Under the pieces are notes generated by a model. That model was not told the DNA's origin, ran no database searches, and was given only the letters and a program-made list of their open reading frames with translations. From NCBI GenBank assembly GCA_023438785.1, contig JAEXQJ010000259.1, positions 1-64,000 of the forward strand: DNA of 64,000 nucleotides, read 5' to 3'. Origin of the DNA: Pseudomonadota bacterium. Lineage in GTDB: Bacteria > Myxococcota_A > Polyangia > Fen-1088. How positions within the stretch are numbered: the first letter of the stretch is position 1; the number at the start of each line of letters is the position of its first letter. Position numbers and translations under genes: made by a program. Positions 32,742 to 42,020 of this stretch are shown here, piece by piece.

Positions 32742-32849
32742 GGAATGTCTCCTGCGGTGGAGGGGAGTCTTCGAACCAGGCAACCCGGCCGGCGCCGGAT
32801 CTGGGAATGCGGGTTTGCGCCGCGACCGCTTCCGTGGCACAAGCGGCCT

Positions 32850-33494
32850 GTGTCGGTCGAGATCGTCGTCGAGTCGCACCCGCTTTTGGATCTGGCCGCC
32901 TTCGTGGCGCGCTTCCCGGCCCCGCTTGCCGAGTGCGCCTGCCCTCCGTCGGTGCAACAGGGCCTTGTGCCGGGCGCGGGAGCGCCCTTGGCGGTGGACG
33001 AGCACGTGCGCACGGCCGTGCGCGATCTGTTGCGCTCGTCGGAATTCAAACCCACGGGACGCAACAAGCCCGCCTCGGAATATCTGGCGCGGGCGGTGGG
33101 CGAGGGCACCCTGGGGACCATCAACCTGGCGGTTGACGTCTGCAACCTGTGCTCATTCCATGCGGGACTGCCCATGAGCGTGGTGGACCTGGACCGCCTA
33201 CAGCCGCCCCTGCGCGTGGCCTTGGCCCCGGCGGGCGCGCGCTACGCCTTCAACAGCGCAGGGCAGATCATCGAGGTGGCTGGCCTTCTGTCGCTGATCG
33301 ATGCGGACGGCCCCTGCGCCAACCCCGTCAAGGATGCCCAGCGTACCAAGACCCATGCCCAGACCCGCAACGCGGTCTACGTCATCTGGGGCACCTGCGG
33401 CCTGCCCGAGCGCACGACGCGCACGGCCGCCTGGTGTCGCGACCTCCTCGCCGGCTGCAACGTGATCTGCGAGGACATCCAGCTACGGCGGTGA
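32850..33494 (+). CDS. Free-standing B3/B4 tRNA-synthetase-like domain protein
   Basis: A 214-residue protein. From about residue 55 it matches the B3/B4 domain of phenylalanyl-tRNA synthetase beta: 'NKPASEYLARAV', 'TINLAVDVCNLCSFHAGLPMSVVDLDRL', 'RYAFNSAGQIIEVAGLLSL', 'GPCANPVKDAQRTKT'. In PheRS this domain holds the editing site; free-standing members are thought to act in amino-acid or tRNA editing but are poorly studied. The start is a GTG at 32850, chosen where the conserved sequence begins; earlier in-frame ATGs lie inside the GH1 gene. It is divergent from the GH1 gene with 108 bases between. Confidence 0.78.
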   Translation: MSVEIVVESHPLLDLAAFVARFPAPLAECACPPSVQQGLVPGAGAPLAVDEHVRTAVRDLLRSSEFKPTGRNKPASEYLARAVGEGTLGTINLAVDVCNLCSFHAGLPMSVVDLDRLQPPLRVALAPAGARYAFNSAGQIIEVAGLLSLIDADGPCANPVKDAQRTKTHAQTRNAVYVIWGTCGLPERTTRTAAWCRDLLAGCNVICEDIQLRR

Positions 33495-33505
33495 CCGCAG
33501 CCGGC

Positions 33506-34306
33506 TCAGACGTCGGTGTCGTCCGCCTCGCCTGACAGCGCCAGCGCGTCGAAGGCGGCCTCGGAGATCTCCGGATCGTCGCTCGTGGTCAACTCGTGCA
33601 GCAGGCGCGCCGACTTGGTGGGCTGGATGCCGGCCAGCGCTTCGATAGCGGCCAGCCGCAGCTCCTTGTCCGTGGATTCGGAGCGCGCCAGCCCCGCCAC
33701 GTGCCCCCAGGCCGCACTCAGCTCGCTCTCTCCGGCGGCCAACACGGCCTGCAGGTGAATGCGCGGATCGGGGCTGTCCAGGGCCTGCCCGATCTGGGCT
33801 TCGAAACCCACCACGTAGCGCATGCAGAAGACCGCGGTGAGCATCCAGTCCGGATCGCCCGACTGGAACGCCGCCCGCACCGCGCCCTTGTGCCAGTCCT
33901 GACCGGCACGAATGGAGGCCTCCAGGACCCGTCGGCGCACGTCCGTGGGCACGTCCGCGTCGTGATACAGGTCCGACAGCGTCTTCTGGATGCGGTGGAA
34001 GGTCGCCTCGGTGATGGGGACCTCATCCGGATCGTCGAAACCCTGGGTGTCCGCCAACTCCAGCACGGGACCCAGGGCGATGGCCGTTGCCTCACGCAGT
34101 TCTTGTGGGGTGTCGGGGTCGGCGGTCACGCCCAGCAGAACGGCCACGACCTGGTCATCCACGACGGTTGAGTCGCCGGCGAATTCTGCCGCGGTCAGCC
34201 GATCCTCCAGATTGGCCGTTCGATCGGTGACGACGTTCTGCAAGAACCTCCCGACATTCTCGGGCCATTCCCAGGGCGGCGTGAGCTTGAGTTGCTGGAG
34301 GTCCAT
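33506..34306 (-). CDS. HEAT-repeat-like protein
   Basis: A 266-residue protein, start MDLQQLKLTPPWEWPENVGRF. Repeating helix pairs such as 'PQELREATAIALGPVLE', 'VPTDVRRRVLEASIRAG', 'DPRIHLQAVLAAGESEL', 'TDKELRLAAIEALAGIQ' and 'DPEISEAAFDALALSG' indicate HEAT or armadillo-like alpha-solenoid structure for the whole chain. Such scaffolds bind partner proteins; none is evident here. No signal peptide, acidic, cytosolic. It is divergent from purH with 67 bases between. Confidence 0.75.
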   Translation of the reverse strand: MDLQQLKLTPPWEWPENVGRFLQNVVTDRTANLEDRLTAAEFAGDSTVVDDQVVAVLLGVTADPDTPQELREATAIALGPVLELADTQGFDDPDEVPITEATFHRIQKTLSDLYHDADVPTDVRRRVLEASIRAGQDWHKGAVRAAFQSGDPDWMLTAVFCMRYVVGFEAQIGQALDSPDPRIHLQAVLAAGESELSAAWGHVAGLARSESTDKELRLAAIEALAGIQPTKSARLLHELTTSDDPEISEAAFDALALSGEADDTDV

Positions 34307-34373
34307 GCCCTCTTTTGTACCGCCCTTTTCCCGTCCTGCCGAGCCCATGCCCTGTGCTAGAAGCCCGCCCATC

Positions 34374-35927
34374 ATGAGCAAGGTAACGCGCGCGCTCGTT
34401 TCCGTGTCGGACAAGACAGGCGTGGTCGATCTGGCCCGCCGACTGGCCAAGCTGGGGATCGAGATTCTGTCGACGGGCGGCACGGCCAAGTCTCTGCGCG
34501 ACGCGGGGTTGAAGGTGCGCGATGTGAGTGAGTTCACGGGTTTTCCCGAGATGCTGGATGGCCGGGTCAAGACCCTGCACCCGCGCGTGCACGGCGGCAT
34601 CCTGGGCCGGCCCACGCCCGAGCATCAGAAGCAGATGAAGGAGCATGGCATCGACCCCATCGATCTGGTGGTCGTCAACCTTTATCCCTTCCGCGAGACG
34701 GTGGCCCGCGGCGCCTCGTTCGAAGAGACCATCGAGAACATCGACATCGGCGGCCCGGCCATGGTCCGCTCGTCGGCCAAAAACCACGAGCGCGTGGCCA
34801 TCGTGGTTGATCCCGCGGACTACGACCGGGTGCTGACCGAGATCGAGAAGACGGGCGAGGTCCCGGCCAAGCTGCGCTTCGAGCTGTGTCGCAAGGCTTT
34901 CGCGCACACCGCGGCCTACGACGGCGCCATCGCCAGTCACCTGGGGCGGCTGTCCGACGAGGGCGTGCCGGCCGCCGATTTTCCGAGCACCATGCATCCG
35001 GCGCTCAAGCTGGAGCGCGTGCTCCGCTACGGCGAGAACCCGCACCAGAAGGCGGCCTTCTATTCGTGGGAGGCGCCGTCCGGCATGTCGCTGGCCAAGG
35101 CCGAGGTCCTGCAAGGCAAGGAGCTGTCGTACAACAACCTGCTCGACCTGGATGCGGCCATGAAGCTTTGCGCTGAGTTCGACGCGCCCGCGGCCTGCAT
35201 CATCAAGCACACCAACCCGTGCGGCATCGCGGTGTCCGACAAGGGCGTGACCGAGGCCTTTCGCCTGGCCAAGGAGACCGACCCCGTGTCCGCGTTCGGC
35301 GGCATCTGCGCCTTCAACCGCGAGGTGGATGCCGATCTGGCCACGATGATGGGCGAGGGTTTTCTCGAGTGCGTGGTGGCGCCGGCCTACACGGCCGAGG
35401 CGTTGCGCGTCTTCGCGGCCAAGAAGAACCTGCGTCTGCTGCGCGCGCCGCTGGCCCTGGGTGCGGCGGGGCAGCTCGACATGCGCACCATCTCGGGCGG
35501 CGTGCTCGTGCAGTCCGTCGATGCCACGACCTGCGCCGCGGGCGCGGGCAAGGTGGTGTCGGATCGCCAGCCCACGGCGCAAGAGCTGGCCGACCTGGAT
35601 TTCGGCTGGCGCGTGGGCAAGCACGTGAAGTCCAACGCCATCGTCTTCGTGGGCGGCGGCCGCACCTTGGGCGTGGGCGCGGGTCAGATGTCCCGCGTGG
35701 ACTCGGTCAAGCTGGCCGTGTCCAAGGCGCGTTTGCCCCTGCGTGGCTCCGTGCTGGCCTCGGATGCGTTCTTCCCGTTCCGCGACGGCATCGATGAAGC
35801 CGCCAAGGCCGGCGTCACCGCGGTGATCCAGCCCGGCGGTTCCGTGCGCGACGCCGAGGTCATCGCCGCGGCCAACGAACACAAGATCGCGCTCGTCTTC
35901 ACGGGCGAGCGTCACTTCAGACACTAA
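34374..35927 (+). CDS. purH: Bifunctional AICAR transformylase/IMP cyclohydrolase
   Basis: A 517-residue enzyme catalysing the last two steps of IMP synthesis. The IMP cyclohydrolase (MGS-like) domain at 1-200 has '[18 protein letters not shown]', '[13 protein letters not shown]' and '[15 protein letters not shown]'. The transformylase domain shows '[16 protein letters not shown]', the catalytic '[11 protein letters not shown]', and ends '[19 protein letters not shown]' then 'FTGERHFRH'. Length and order are typical. It precedes purD by 106 bases and is followed by a hairpin. Confidence 0.97.
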   Translation: MSKVTRALVSVSDKTGVVDLARRLAKLGIEILSTGGTAKSLRDAGLKVRDVSEFTGFPEMLDGRVKTLHPRVHGGILGRPTPEHQKQMKEHGIDPIDLVVVNLYPFRETVARGASFEETIENIDIGGPAMVRSSAKNHERVAIVVDPADYDRVLTEIEKTGEVPAKLRFELCRKAFAHTAAYDGAIASHLGRLSDEGVPAADFPSTMHPALKLERVLRYGENPHQKAAFYSWEAPSGMSLAKAEVLQGKELSYNNLLDLDAAMKLCAEFDAPAACIIKHTNPCGIAVSDKGVTEAFRLAKETDPVSAFGGICAFNREVDADLATMMGEGFLECVVAPAYTAEALRVFAAKKNLRLLRAPLALGAAGQLDMRTISGGVLVQSVDATTCAAGAGKVVSDRQPTAQELADLDFGWRVGKHVKSNAIVFVGGGRTLGVGAGQMSRVDSVKLAVSKARLPLRGSVLASDAFFPFRDGIDEAAKAGVTAVIQPGGSVRDAEVIAAANEHKIALVFTGERHFRH

Positions 35928-35933
35928 TCGCAG

Positions 35934-35950
35934 CGGGAACCCGGTTCCCG
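35934..35950. promoter_or_regulatory. CGGGAAC hairpin between purH and purD
   Basis: CGGGAAC (35934-35940) and GTTCCCG (35944-35950) form a 7-bp stem with a 3-base loop, seven bases after the purH stop. No T-run follows, so it is not a canonical terminator. It could stabilise the purH mRNA end or be chance in GC-rich DNA. Confidence 0.3.
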
Positions 35951-36033
35951 AAACTCCCGCGAGGTGCGCGAGGCCGCGCCGGCCGACTGCCCCCGCGGGC
36001 GTGTTCAGGCTACAAACGCTTCTGGTGCAAACC

Positions 36034-37344
36034 ATGGGACACAGAATTCTTCTCGTCGGATCAGGCGGGCGCGAGCACGCGCTGGCTTGGAAGCTGCTGC
36101 AGAGTCCGCTGTGCGATCACCTGGTGGCCGCACCGGGCAATCCGGGCATCGAAGCGCTGGGCCGCGGCCTGGGCGCGGGGCGGGTCACCTTGGCGCCCGT
36201 CGGTGCGGAGGCGGTGGCGGACCTGGTTGCCTTGGCTGAGCGCGAGCACATCGACTTCGTGGTGTGTGGGCCCGAGGCCGCCCTGACCGCGGGGCTGGGC
36301 GACGCCTTTACCGCCCGGGGCTTGCGCTTCTTCGGACCCAGCAAGGCGGCCGCGGAGATCGAGGGCTCCAAGAGGTTCGCCAAGGATCTCATGAAGGGCG
36401 CCGGCGTGCCCACCGCGGCCTACGGCAGCTTCGAAGACGTGGATGCGGCGCTGGCCTTCATCGACGCCCAAACGGGCAACGTGGTGGTCAAGGCCGACGG
36501 CCTGTGCGCGGGCAAGGGCGTGGTGGTGGCGTCGTCGAAAGACGAGGCCAAGGCCGCCGTGCGCACCATGATGGTCGACCACACCTTCGGGACGGCGGGC
36601 AACCGCGTGGTCATCGAGGAGCGGCTCACGGGGCGCGAGGTGTCCATGATGGCCCTGTGCGACGGCACGCGCTTCGTGCTGCTGGCCTCGGCCGAGGATC
36701 ACAAGGCGGTTCTCGACGGTGATCGCGGGCCCAACACGGGCGGCATGGGCGCCTACTCGCCTTCACCCCTGGTGGACGCGGCGCTGACCGAGCACATCGC
36801 CAAGACCATCTTTGCGCCCACGGTGGCCGCCATGGCGGCGGCAGGGCGACCCTTCCGCGGTCTGCTGTACGGCGGGCTCATGCTCACCGAGCGCGGACCG
36901 ATGGTCATCGAGTGGAACTGCCGTTTCGGCGATCCCGAGACGCAGGCCGTGCTGCCGCGCCTGGATGAGGATCTTCTGCCCTGGCTGCTCGCCGCGGCCG
37001 AGGGGCATCTGCCGGCGCGCCAGCCACGTTGGTGGCCGGGCCTGTCCGTGTGTGTGGTGCTGGCCGCCCCGGGCTACCCGGGCAAGGTCAAGACGGGCGA
37101 CGAGCTCGCGGGCTTGGCCGAGGACGGGCAACTGGCCGGCGAGGGTGCGGAGCTGGTGGTCTTCCACGCGGGCACCAAGCGCGACGGGGCTCGTCTGGTC
37201 ACCGCCGGCGGGCGCGTACTGGGCGTGACCGCGCGGGCCGCAGATCTGGACGCCGCACGGGCGCGAGCCTACAGCGGTATCGGGCGCATCTCGTGGCCGG
37301 GGATGCACTTCCGCAAGGACATCGGCCTGCGAGGACGAACATGA
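36034..37344 (+). CDS. purD: Phosphoribosylamine-glycine ligase (GAR synthetase)
   Basis: A 436-residue ATP-grasp enzyme making GAR from phosphoribosylamine, glycine and ATP in purine synthesis. '[21 protein letters not shown]' and '[11 protein letters not shown]' are the hallmark start; '[21 protein letters not shown]', '[14 protein letters not shown]' and 'ITEER'-like '[19 protein letters not shown]' form the ATP-grasp core; '[13 protein letters not shown]' holds metal ligands. The ATG at 36034 fits conserved length. It overlaps purE by four bases. Confidence 0.97.
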   Translation: MGHRILLVGSGGREHALAWKLLQSPLCDHLVAAPGNPGIEALGRGLGAGRVTLAPVGAEAVADLVALAEREHIDFVVCGPEAALTAGLGDAFTARGLRFFGPSKAAAEIEGSKRFAKDLMKGAGVPTAAYGSFEDVDAALAFIDAQTGNVVVKADGLCAGKGVVVASSKDEAKAAVRTMMVDHTFGTAGNRVVIEERLTGREVSMMALCDGTRFVLLASAEDHKAVLDGDRGPNTGGMGAYSPSPLVDAALTEHIAKTIFAPTVAAMAAAGRPFRGLLYGGLMLTERGPMVIEWNCRFGDPETQAVLPRLDEDLLPWLLAAAEGHLPARQPRWWPGLSVCVVLAAPGYPGKVKTGDELAGLAEDGQLAGEGAELVVFHAGTKRDGARLVTAGGRVLGVTARAADLDAARARAYSGIGRISWPGMHFRKDIGLRGRT

Positions 37345-37838
37345 GTCAGCCCAGTGACGTCGCCATCCTGATGGGGTCCAAGTCGGACCTGGAGACCATG
37401 AAGCCCGCGGCCGAGCTGTGCAAGAGGCTCGGTCTGCGCGTGGACGTGCGTATCCTTTCGGCCCACCGCACGCCCGAGCAGACCGCGGCCTTCGTGCGCG
37501 AGGCGACGCAGACCGGCACCAAGGTCTTCATCGCCGGCGCCGGCGCCGCGGCCCACCTGGCGGGTGCCGTGGCCGCGCAGACCACGCGCCCGGTGATCGG
37601 CGTGCCTATCGCGTCGGGTAGTCTGCAGGGCATGGACGCCTTGCTGTCCACGGTGCAGATGCCGCCGGGAATGCCCGTGGCCACCGTGGCGGTGGGGGGC
37701 GCGGAGAACGCCGGCTTGTTGGCCGCCCAGATCATCGGCGTGGGCGACGCGGACCTGGCGGCCCGCGTGGCTGCCGAGCGCGCGGCACGCACGGCCAAGG
37801 TGCTGGAAGCGGACGCCGAGGTGCGGGCGAAATTCTGA
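37341..37838 (+). CDS. purE: 5-(carboxyamino)imidazole ribonucleotide mutase
   Basis: A 165-residue enzyme. 'ILMGSKSD', 'ILSAHRTPEQ', 'AGAGAAAHLAGAVAAQT', 'PVIGVP' and 'GMDALLSTVQMPPGMPVATVAVGG' are typical of class I PurE, which converts N5-CAIR to CAIR. Class I enzymes normally need PurK; no purK lies in this window. The AHRTP motif, not the variant of class II CO2-using enzymes as I recall them, supports class I. Its start overlaps the purD stop (ATGA). Confidence 0.96.
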   Translation: MSQPSDVAILMGSKSDLETMKPAAELCKRLGLRVDVRILSAHRTPEQTAAFVREATQTGTKVFIAGAGAAAHLAGAVAAQTTRPVIGVPIASGSLQGMDALLSTVQMPPGMPVATVAVGGAENAGLLAAQIIGVGDADLAARVAAERAARTAKVLEADAEVRAKF

Positions 37839-37870
37839 GCTGACGGCCGGAAGAGCGGTGTTTCTCGCGC

Positions 37871-38446
37871 ATGGACGCCATAGTCGATAGGGTGGCCCAA
37901 GCCGCCGCGGCGATCGCCCAGGGGCAGATCGTGGCCTACCCCACGGAGACGTTCTACGGCCTGGCCGTGGGTGCGTTCGACCTGAAGGCGCTGGCCCGGC
38001 TGCGCGAGCTCAAGGGCCGGGGCGTGGAGAAGGCCTTTTCGGTCCTGGTGGCGGATCGCCGCATGCTCGATTTGCTGTGCGCGGAGATCTCGCCCACGGC
38101 GGAGGCGTTGATGGCGCGCCATTGGCCGGGGCCTCTCACGCTGGCGTTGCCGGCGCGCCCCGGGCTGCCCGAGGCCATCGTCCTGGATGGTTGTGTGGCC
38201 GTGCGCATGTCGCCTCATCCGTTGGCGCAGGCCCTGGTCGCCGTGGCCGCGCAACCCATCACCGCCACCAGCGCCAATCCCGCGGGTGCGCCCGCTCCCA
38301 CCACGGCGGCCGGCGTGGCCGCCTATTTCCCGGCCGGCTGTCATCTCCTCGACGGTGGCTCCACCCCCGGCGGTGCGGCCAGCACCCTGGCCCGGGTTCG
38401 CGAGGACCGCATCGAGATCCTGCGTCCCGGCCCGGTCCGCCTCTGA
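37871..38446 (+). CDS. tsaC: L-threonylcarbamoyladenylate synthase (TsaC/YrdC type)
   Basis: A 191-residue protein made of the YrdC domain only. 'GQIVAYPTETFYGLAVGAFD', 'LRELKGRG' with 'AFSVLVADRRM', 'HWPGPLTLALPAR' and 'ITATSANPAGAPAPTTAAGV' are diagnostic. It makes threonylcarbamoyl-AMP for the t6A37 modification of ANN-decoding tRNAs. The Sua5 C-terminal domain is absent, so it is TsaC-length. It follows purE by 32 bases on the same strand, so co-transcription with purine genes is likely. Confidence 0.9.
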   Translation: MDAIVDRVAQAAAAIAQGQIVAYPTETFYGLAVGAFDLKALARLRELKGRGVEKAFSVLVADRRMLDLLCAEISPTAEALMARHWPGPLTLALPARPGLPEAIVLDGCVAVRMSPHPLAQALVAVAAQPITATSANPAGAPAPTTAAGVAAYFPAGCHLLDGGSTPGGAASTLARVREDRIEILRPGPVRL

Positions 38447-38511
38447 GCCGCATCCACGGCGAGCCCCACGGCCGCCGCCCGGTGCGCGCACGGATGGGCC
38501 GGGTGCCAGGC

Positions 38512-40464
38512 TCAGGGCAGCGGCGCTGGCAGGTGTCCCAGGGCCTGCTTGACCTTGGCCAGCAACTCCTGGCTGGTGTACGGCTTCTGCACGAAACCGG
38601 CGAGGCCCTTTCCGGCGAAGCGATTGACCACGTCTTGCTCGTTGTAGCCCGAGCTGAGCAGCACACGGACGTCGGACTTGACCTGTCTCAACTCGCGGTA
38701 GCAGGCGTCGCCGTCCAGGTGGGGCATGGTCAGATCGAGGATGACCAAGGCGATGCGGTCTCGGTCACGGCGGAAGATCTCCAGAGCCTCGCGGCCATCC
38801 CCCGCCACGAGCACCGTGAAACCAGACTTCGCCAGCATACGGCGGCCCAGGTTGCGCACCGTCTCCTCGTCGTCGGCGAGCAGGATGGGACCGCATGTCC
38901 TCCAGGGGGCCGACTCGTGTGGCGCAATGGGTTTGGCCACCTGGCGCTCGGCGATGGGGAAGAGCAGCTTGAACGTCGTGCCGCGACCAAGCTCGCTGTA
39001 GACCTTGATGGCCCCGCGGTGACCGCGCACGATGCCCAACACGGCGGCCAGGCCCAGACCACGCCCAGTGAATTTGGTCGTGAAGAAGGGATCGAAGATG
39101 CGGTCCAGGGTGACCTTGTCCATGCCCTTGCCCGTATCCGCCACTTCCAGATAGGCGAAGTCGCCCGGCGCAATGCCGTCCGCGCTGAAGCAGCCGCGCA
39201 AGTACTCCGAGTCGCAGTGAGCCAGTCCGGTGGTCACGGAGATGACGCCGCTGCGCTCGCCGATGGCCTCGGAGGCGTTCACGATGAGGTTCATGAGCAC
39301 CTGGCGGAGCTGCGTGGCGTCCGCCTCCACCGGCGGCACACCTTGCGCGAAGTGATACTTGAGCACCACCTTCTTGCTGATGCTCACCGCCAGCAGGTGC
39401 CCCATCTCCTCGACCAGTTCCACGAGGTCAACGGGCTCGATGAGGAAACGTCCCTTGCCGCTGTAGGCGAGCAACTGGCGGCACAGCTCGGCGGCCCGGC
39501 GCGCGGCGGTCTCGATACCCTCCAGACTGGAGCACGCGGGCGAGAGGGGCGACAGATCGGCACGCGCCAGATCGGCGTTGCCCAGGATACCGGTGAGCAG
39601 GTTGTTGAAGTCGTGGGCGATACCGCCGGCCAGCACACCTAGGCTCTCCAGTTTCTGGCTCTGCAGCATCCGCCGTTCGAGCGCCTGTTGATCGGTGATG
39701 TCGCGAAGGACGGTGAGGACCATCCGTTCGTCGCCCAGGGGCAGGGCCAGGGCCGTGATCTGCACGTTGCGACGCTTGCCGTCCTGGCGCCGCAACTCGG
39801 CCTCCAGGCCCATCACCCGATCCTCGCGCAGAAGGGCGTCGGCCAGCGCCCGGCGCTGCTCGGGGCGGGGCAACAGGTCCAGCTCGGAGCCGCTACGGCC
39901 GATCAATTCGTCCGGGCCATAGCCGGTTGCCTCCGAGAAGGCGAGGTTGCACAGCGCGATGGTGCCGTCCGCCCGAGTGAGCGAGAGGGGCGTGGGCACC
40001 AGTTCGAAGATGCGACGAAAGCGCTCCTCGCAGGCGCGCAGCTCGCCTTCCCGGGCCGCGCGCGCGCTGACATCGCGTGCTGTGGCGAGGAACTGCCCTG
40101 CACCGGTGGGCGAGGACCGCCATTCGAGGGTTCGGTAGAGGCCATCCTGGCCGCGGACGCGGTTTGTGAACCCCCTCGCGTCGCCGTGTTGGGGCCAGCG
40201 CTGCATGGCCGTCGCGGTGGCCATGCGGTCGTCCGCGTGAACCAGGTCGAGCAACCGCCTGTTCAACAGCTCGGCCGCGGGCCAACCCAGGACGGTGGTC
40301 CAGGCTCGATTGACACGAGAAAGGTGACCGTCGGCCGCGGCCAAACAGATGAGGTCAGGCGCCAGGTCGAGCATCTTCTCTCCATCGACGCGGCCTCCGC
40401 GGGCCAGCACATCGCCGCCACCGCTGTTTCCCTCTGGTCTTGTCGCGCTCGTCGTGTCCGCCAT
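38512..40464 (-). CDS. Hybrid histidine kinase, PAS-PAS-HisKA-HATPase-REC
   Basis: A 650-residue cytosolic kinase with no membrane segment. Two PAS domains span about 30-135 and 140-255 ('RRIFELVPTPLSLTRADGTI', 'FSEATGYGPDELIG'). The dimerisation domain has phospho-acceptor H284 in 'GIAHDFNNLL'. The ATPase domain shows 'LVNASEAIG' (N box), 'VADTGKGMD' and 'TGRGLGLAAVLG'. The receiver (about 525-645) has 'LLADDEETVR', phospho-acceptor D577 and 'VQKPYTSQEL'. No output domain, so signal probably passes to an unlinked partner. Its ligand is unknown. It is divergent from an outer-membrane gene with a palindrome in the gap. Confidence 0.92.
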   Translation of the reverse strand: MADTTSATRPEGNSGGGDVLARGGRVDGEKMLDLAPDLICLAAADGHLSRVNRAWTTVLGWPAAELLNRRLLDLVHADDRMATATAMQRWPQHGDARGFTNRVRGQDGLYRTLEWRSSPTGAGQFLATARDVSARAAREGELRACEERFRRIFELVPTPLSLTRADGTIALCNLAFSEATGYGPDELIGRSGSELDLLPRPEQRRALADALLREDRVMGLEAELRRQDGKRRNVQITALALPLGDERMVLTVLRDITDQQALERRMLQSQKLESLGVLAGGIAHDFNNLLTGILGNADLARADLSPLSPACSSLEGIETAARRAAELCRQLLAYSGKGRFLIEPVDLVELVEEMGHLLAVSISKKVVLKYHFAQGVPPVEADATQLRQVLMNLIVNASEAIGERSGVISVTTGLAHCDSEYLRGCFSADGIAPGDFAYLEVADTGKGMDKVTLDRIFDPFFTTKFTGRGLGLAAVLGIVRGHRGAIKVYSELGRGTTFKLLFPIAERQVAKPIAPHESAPWRTCGPILLADDEETVRNLGRRMLAKSGFTVLVAGDGREALEIFRRDRDRIALVILDLTMPHLDGDACYRELRQVKSDVRVLLSSGYNEQDVVNRFAGKGLAGFVQKPYTSQELLAKVKQALGHLPAPLP

Positions 40465-40661
40465 GCTGGTGTCCGTCGCAGGCGGCCATTGTAGCCATCC
40501 TGCGCCATTTCGCGAACGCAATAGCGCAGCGCCGCGAAAGGTTGGCCCATCGCGTGGTGCCCTGTCGGCCGGTGGGCGCCGCGATCGACGCATGACCCGA
40601 TTCGCCAGTCGTTGCGCTGCCTTGCCCGACGCCGCGTGGGTACAGTTTTGATGTGGATAAA

Positions 40662-40688
40662 AAGTATTCTAGCTTACGATGAATACTT
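40662..40688. promoter_or_regulatory. 8-bp perfect palindrome, likely operator
   Basis: AAGTATTC (40662-40669) and GAATACTT (40681-40688) are exact inverted copies 11 bases apart. They sit in an AT-rich island 17-43 bases before the ATG of the outer-membrane protein gene, in otherwise GC-rich DNA. The centre-to-centre distance of 19 bases is close to two helical turns, as for a dimeric regulator. The site is 198 bases from the divergent kinase gene and may serve one or both. Confidence 0.5.
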
Positions 40689-40704
40689 GGGACACAATGG
40701 GGCC

Positions 40705-41373
40705 ATGAGAGTCAGGTCAGCAGCACTCGCCGTGGTTCTGGCCCCCATCGTCTGCGCCGCTGGCCCGGCCTGGGCCTGGGAGGACTACGAGCGGGGCGAG
40801 GACGCACCGGTGGTCTCGGTGCCTGCTGCGCCCGTCAACAAGGGCGAGGGGCACCTGCCCATCTTCGGTCTGGGCGGCGACGTGGGCGTGCCCGATGGCG
40901 TGGTGGGCTCCCTGGTCGTGCGGCCCTTCTCGTGGCTGCGCCTGCAGGGTGGCCTGGGCACGAACGGCATCAGCCGTTGCTGGCGAGGGGGATTGACACT
41001 TCTGCCCTTCCGCGCCGGTCCCTCCCTGACCGCCGAATACGGCCGCTACGGCGAGGGCAACGCCAACGGGCTGGCGCGCAAGTTCGTGGGCGACGACTTC
41101 GAGGGCAGCCCGCTGCTCGAGCGCGTGGGCTACGAGTTCGGCAATCTGCACCTGGGGCTCGATTTCGGCTCGCGGCGCTTCGTCTTCTTCATCCACGGCG
41201 GCTACAGCTTCGTGCGCGGCCAGATCCGCAACGTGGACACCGCCATCGCCGACAGCGCCAACGCTGCCGGGTCCGCCGACTCGGGAACCACGGAGGTCTC
41301 GGTCCGTCAGGATCCCAAGGTCAAGGCCACGGGCACCTCGGTCAAGCTCGGGCTCATCATCTACATCTGGTGA
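40705..41373 (+). CDS. Putative outer-membrane beta-barrel protein
   Basis: A 222-residue protein with a signal peptide (MRVRSAALAVVLAPIVCAAG, cleavage near AWAWED). Alternating strands follow ('VVGSLVVRPFSWLRLQGGLGTNG', split by turns), and 'RFVFFIHGGYSFVRGQI' and 'TSVKLGLIIYIW' at the end give the aromatic C-terminus of an outer-membrane barrel. A Ser/Ala/Asp-rich loop lies at about 190-205. The gene has GGGG before the ATG at 40705 and is followed four bases on by a lipoprotein gene, so the two form an operon. Family not recognised. Confidence 0.68.
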   Translation: MRVRSAALAVVLAPIVCAAGPAWAWEDYERGEDAPVVSVPAAPVNKGEGHLPIFGLGGDVGVPDGVVGSLVVRPFSWLRLQGGLGTNGISRCWRGGLTLLPFRAGPSLTAEYGRYGEGNANGLARKFVGDDFEGSPLLERVGYEFGNLHLGLDFGSRRFVFFIHGGYSFVRGQIRNVDTAIADSANAAGSADSGTTEVSVRQDPKVKATGTSVKLGLIIYIW

Positions 41374-41377
41374 AGCC

Positions 41378-41920
41378 ATGAACACGCGTCGCTCGTCCAT
41401 GCTGTCGGTGCTCTTCGGACTGGGCTTGTCCCAGGGCGCATGCTCGTTGGCCGTAGAGGCCGACATCCCTGATGTGGAGATCACCCAGCGTGGCGTGCGT
41501 TTCGACGGCTTCCCCCTGGGCGATAGGCTGGGTGTCTTGTCGACTTCTCGCTCGTTCGAGTTGTCGTCGTCGAACACGGCGTGGGCCAAGGAGCTCAACT
41601 CCGAGGTGCGTGCCATGTCCGTCAGCGTGCGCGCGGCGAGCGGGGTGTCCGATCTCGACTTCGTGAAGTACGCGGGCGTGAACATGTCCGACGCCGCCGA
41701 ATCGGCGGCTCCCGTGCAGGTCATGGCCTACGAGCGCGCCGATGACGCGCCATCGAGCTCGATCATCGAGGTGACCATGACCGAGCCCGTCGACGTCACC
41801 GCCCTGTGGACATCCACAGGCGCCCGGCTGGAGGTGCAGGTGGCTGGCGAGCTGCCCACGCAGTCGTGGACGGCAGACATCACGCTGCGCCTCTCCGGCA
41901 AGATCAACTACGAGTACTGA
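41378..41920 (+). CDS. Lipoprotein of unknown function
   Basis: A 180-residue protein: signal 'MNTRRSSMLSVLFGLGLSQGAC' with a plausible lipobox (QGAC). A single beta-rich domain follows ('VEITQRGVRFDGFPLGD', 'SSSIIEVTMTEPVDVTALW', 'ADITLRLSGKINYEY'). No catalytic motif visible. It starts four bases after the barrel gene and could be its partner at the outer membrane. The pair shares the palindromic operator region upstream. Confidence 0.68.
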   Translation: MNTRRSSMLSVLFGLGLSQGACSLAVEADIPDVEITQRGVRFDGFPLGDRLGVLSTSRSFELSSSNTAWAKELNSEVRAMSVSVRAASGVSDLDFVKYAGVNMSDAAESAAPVQVMAYERADDAPSSSIIEVTMTEPVDVTALWTSTGARLEVQVAGELPTQSWTADITLRLSGKINYEY

Positions 41921-42020
41921 CCGCGCACACGAGCGGCGGCTGCCCCTCGGCCCGGCCTCGTCGAGCCGGTCTTGCGTCGGAGCGTGGGGCGGGGCAGTCT
42001 GGGCCGGCAGGAGGTCAGAC

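Noticed and set aside
34155..36035. A 626-codon open frame on the minus strand.
   Set aside because: It is antisense to purH over its whole length. The composition is His/Gly/Arg/Ala-rich and has no recognisable motif.
37346..38491. A 381-codon minus-strand open frame spanning purE and tsaC.
   Set aside because: It crosses two genes with firm identities and their intergenic gap. It looks like a high-GC shadow.
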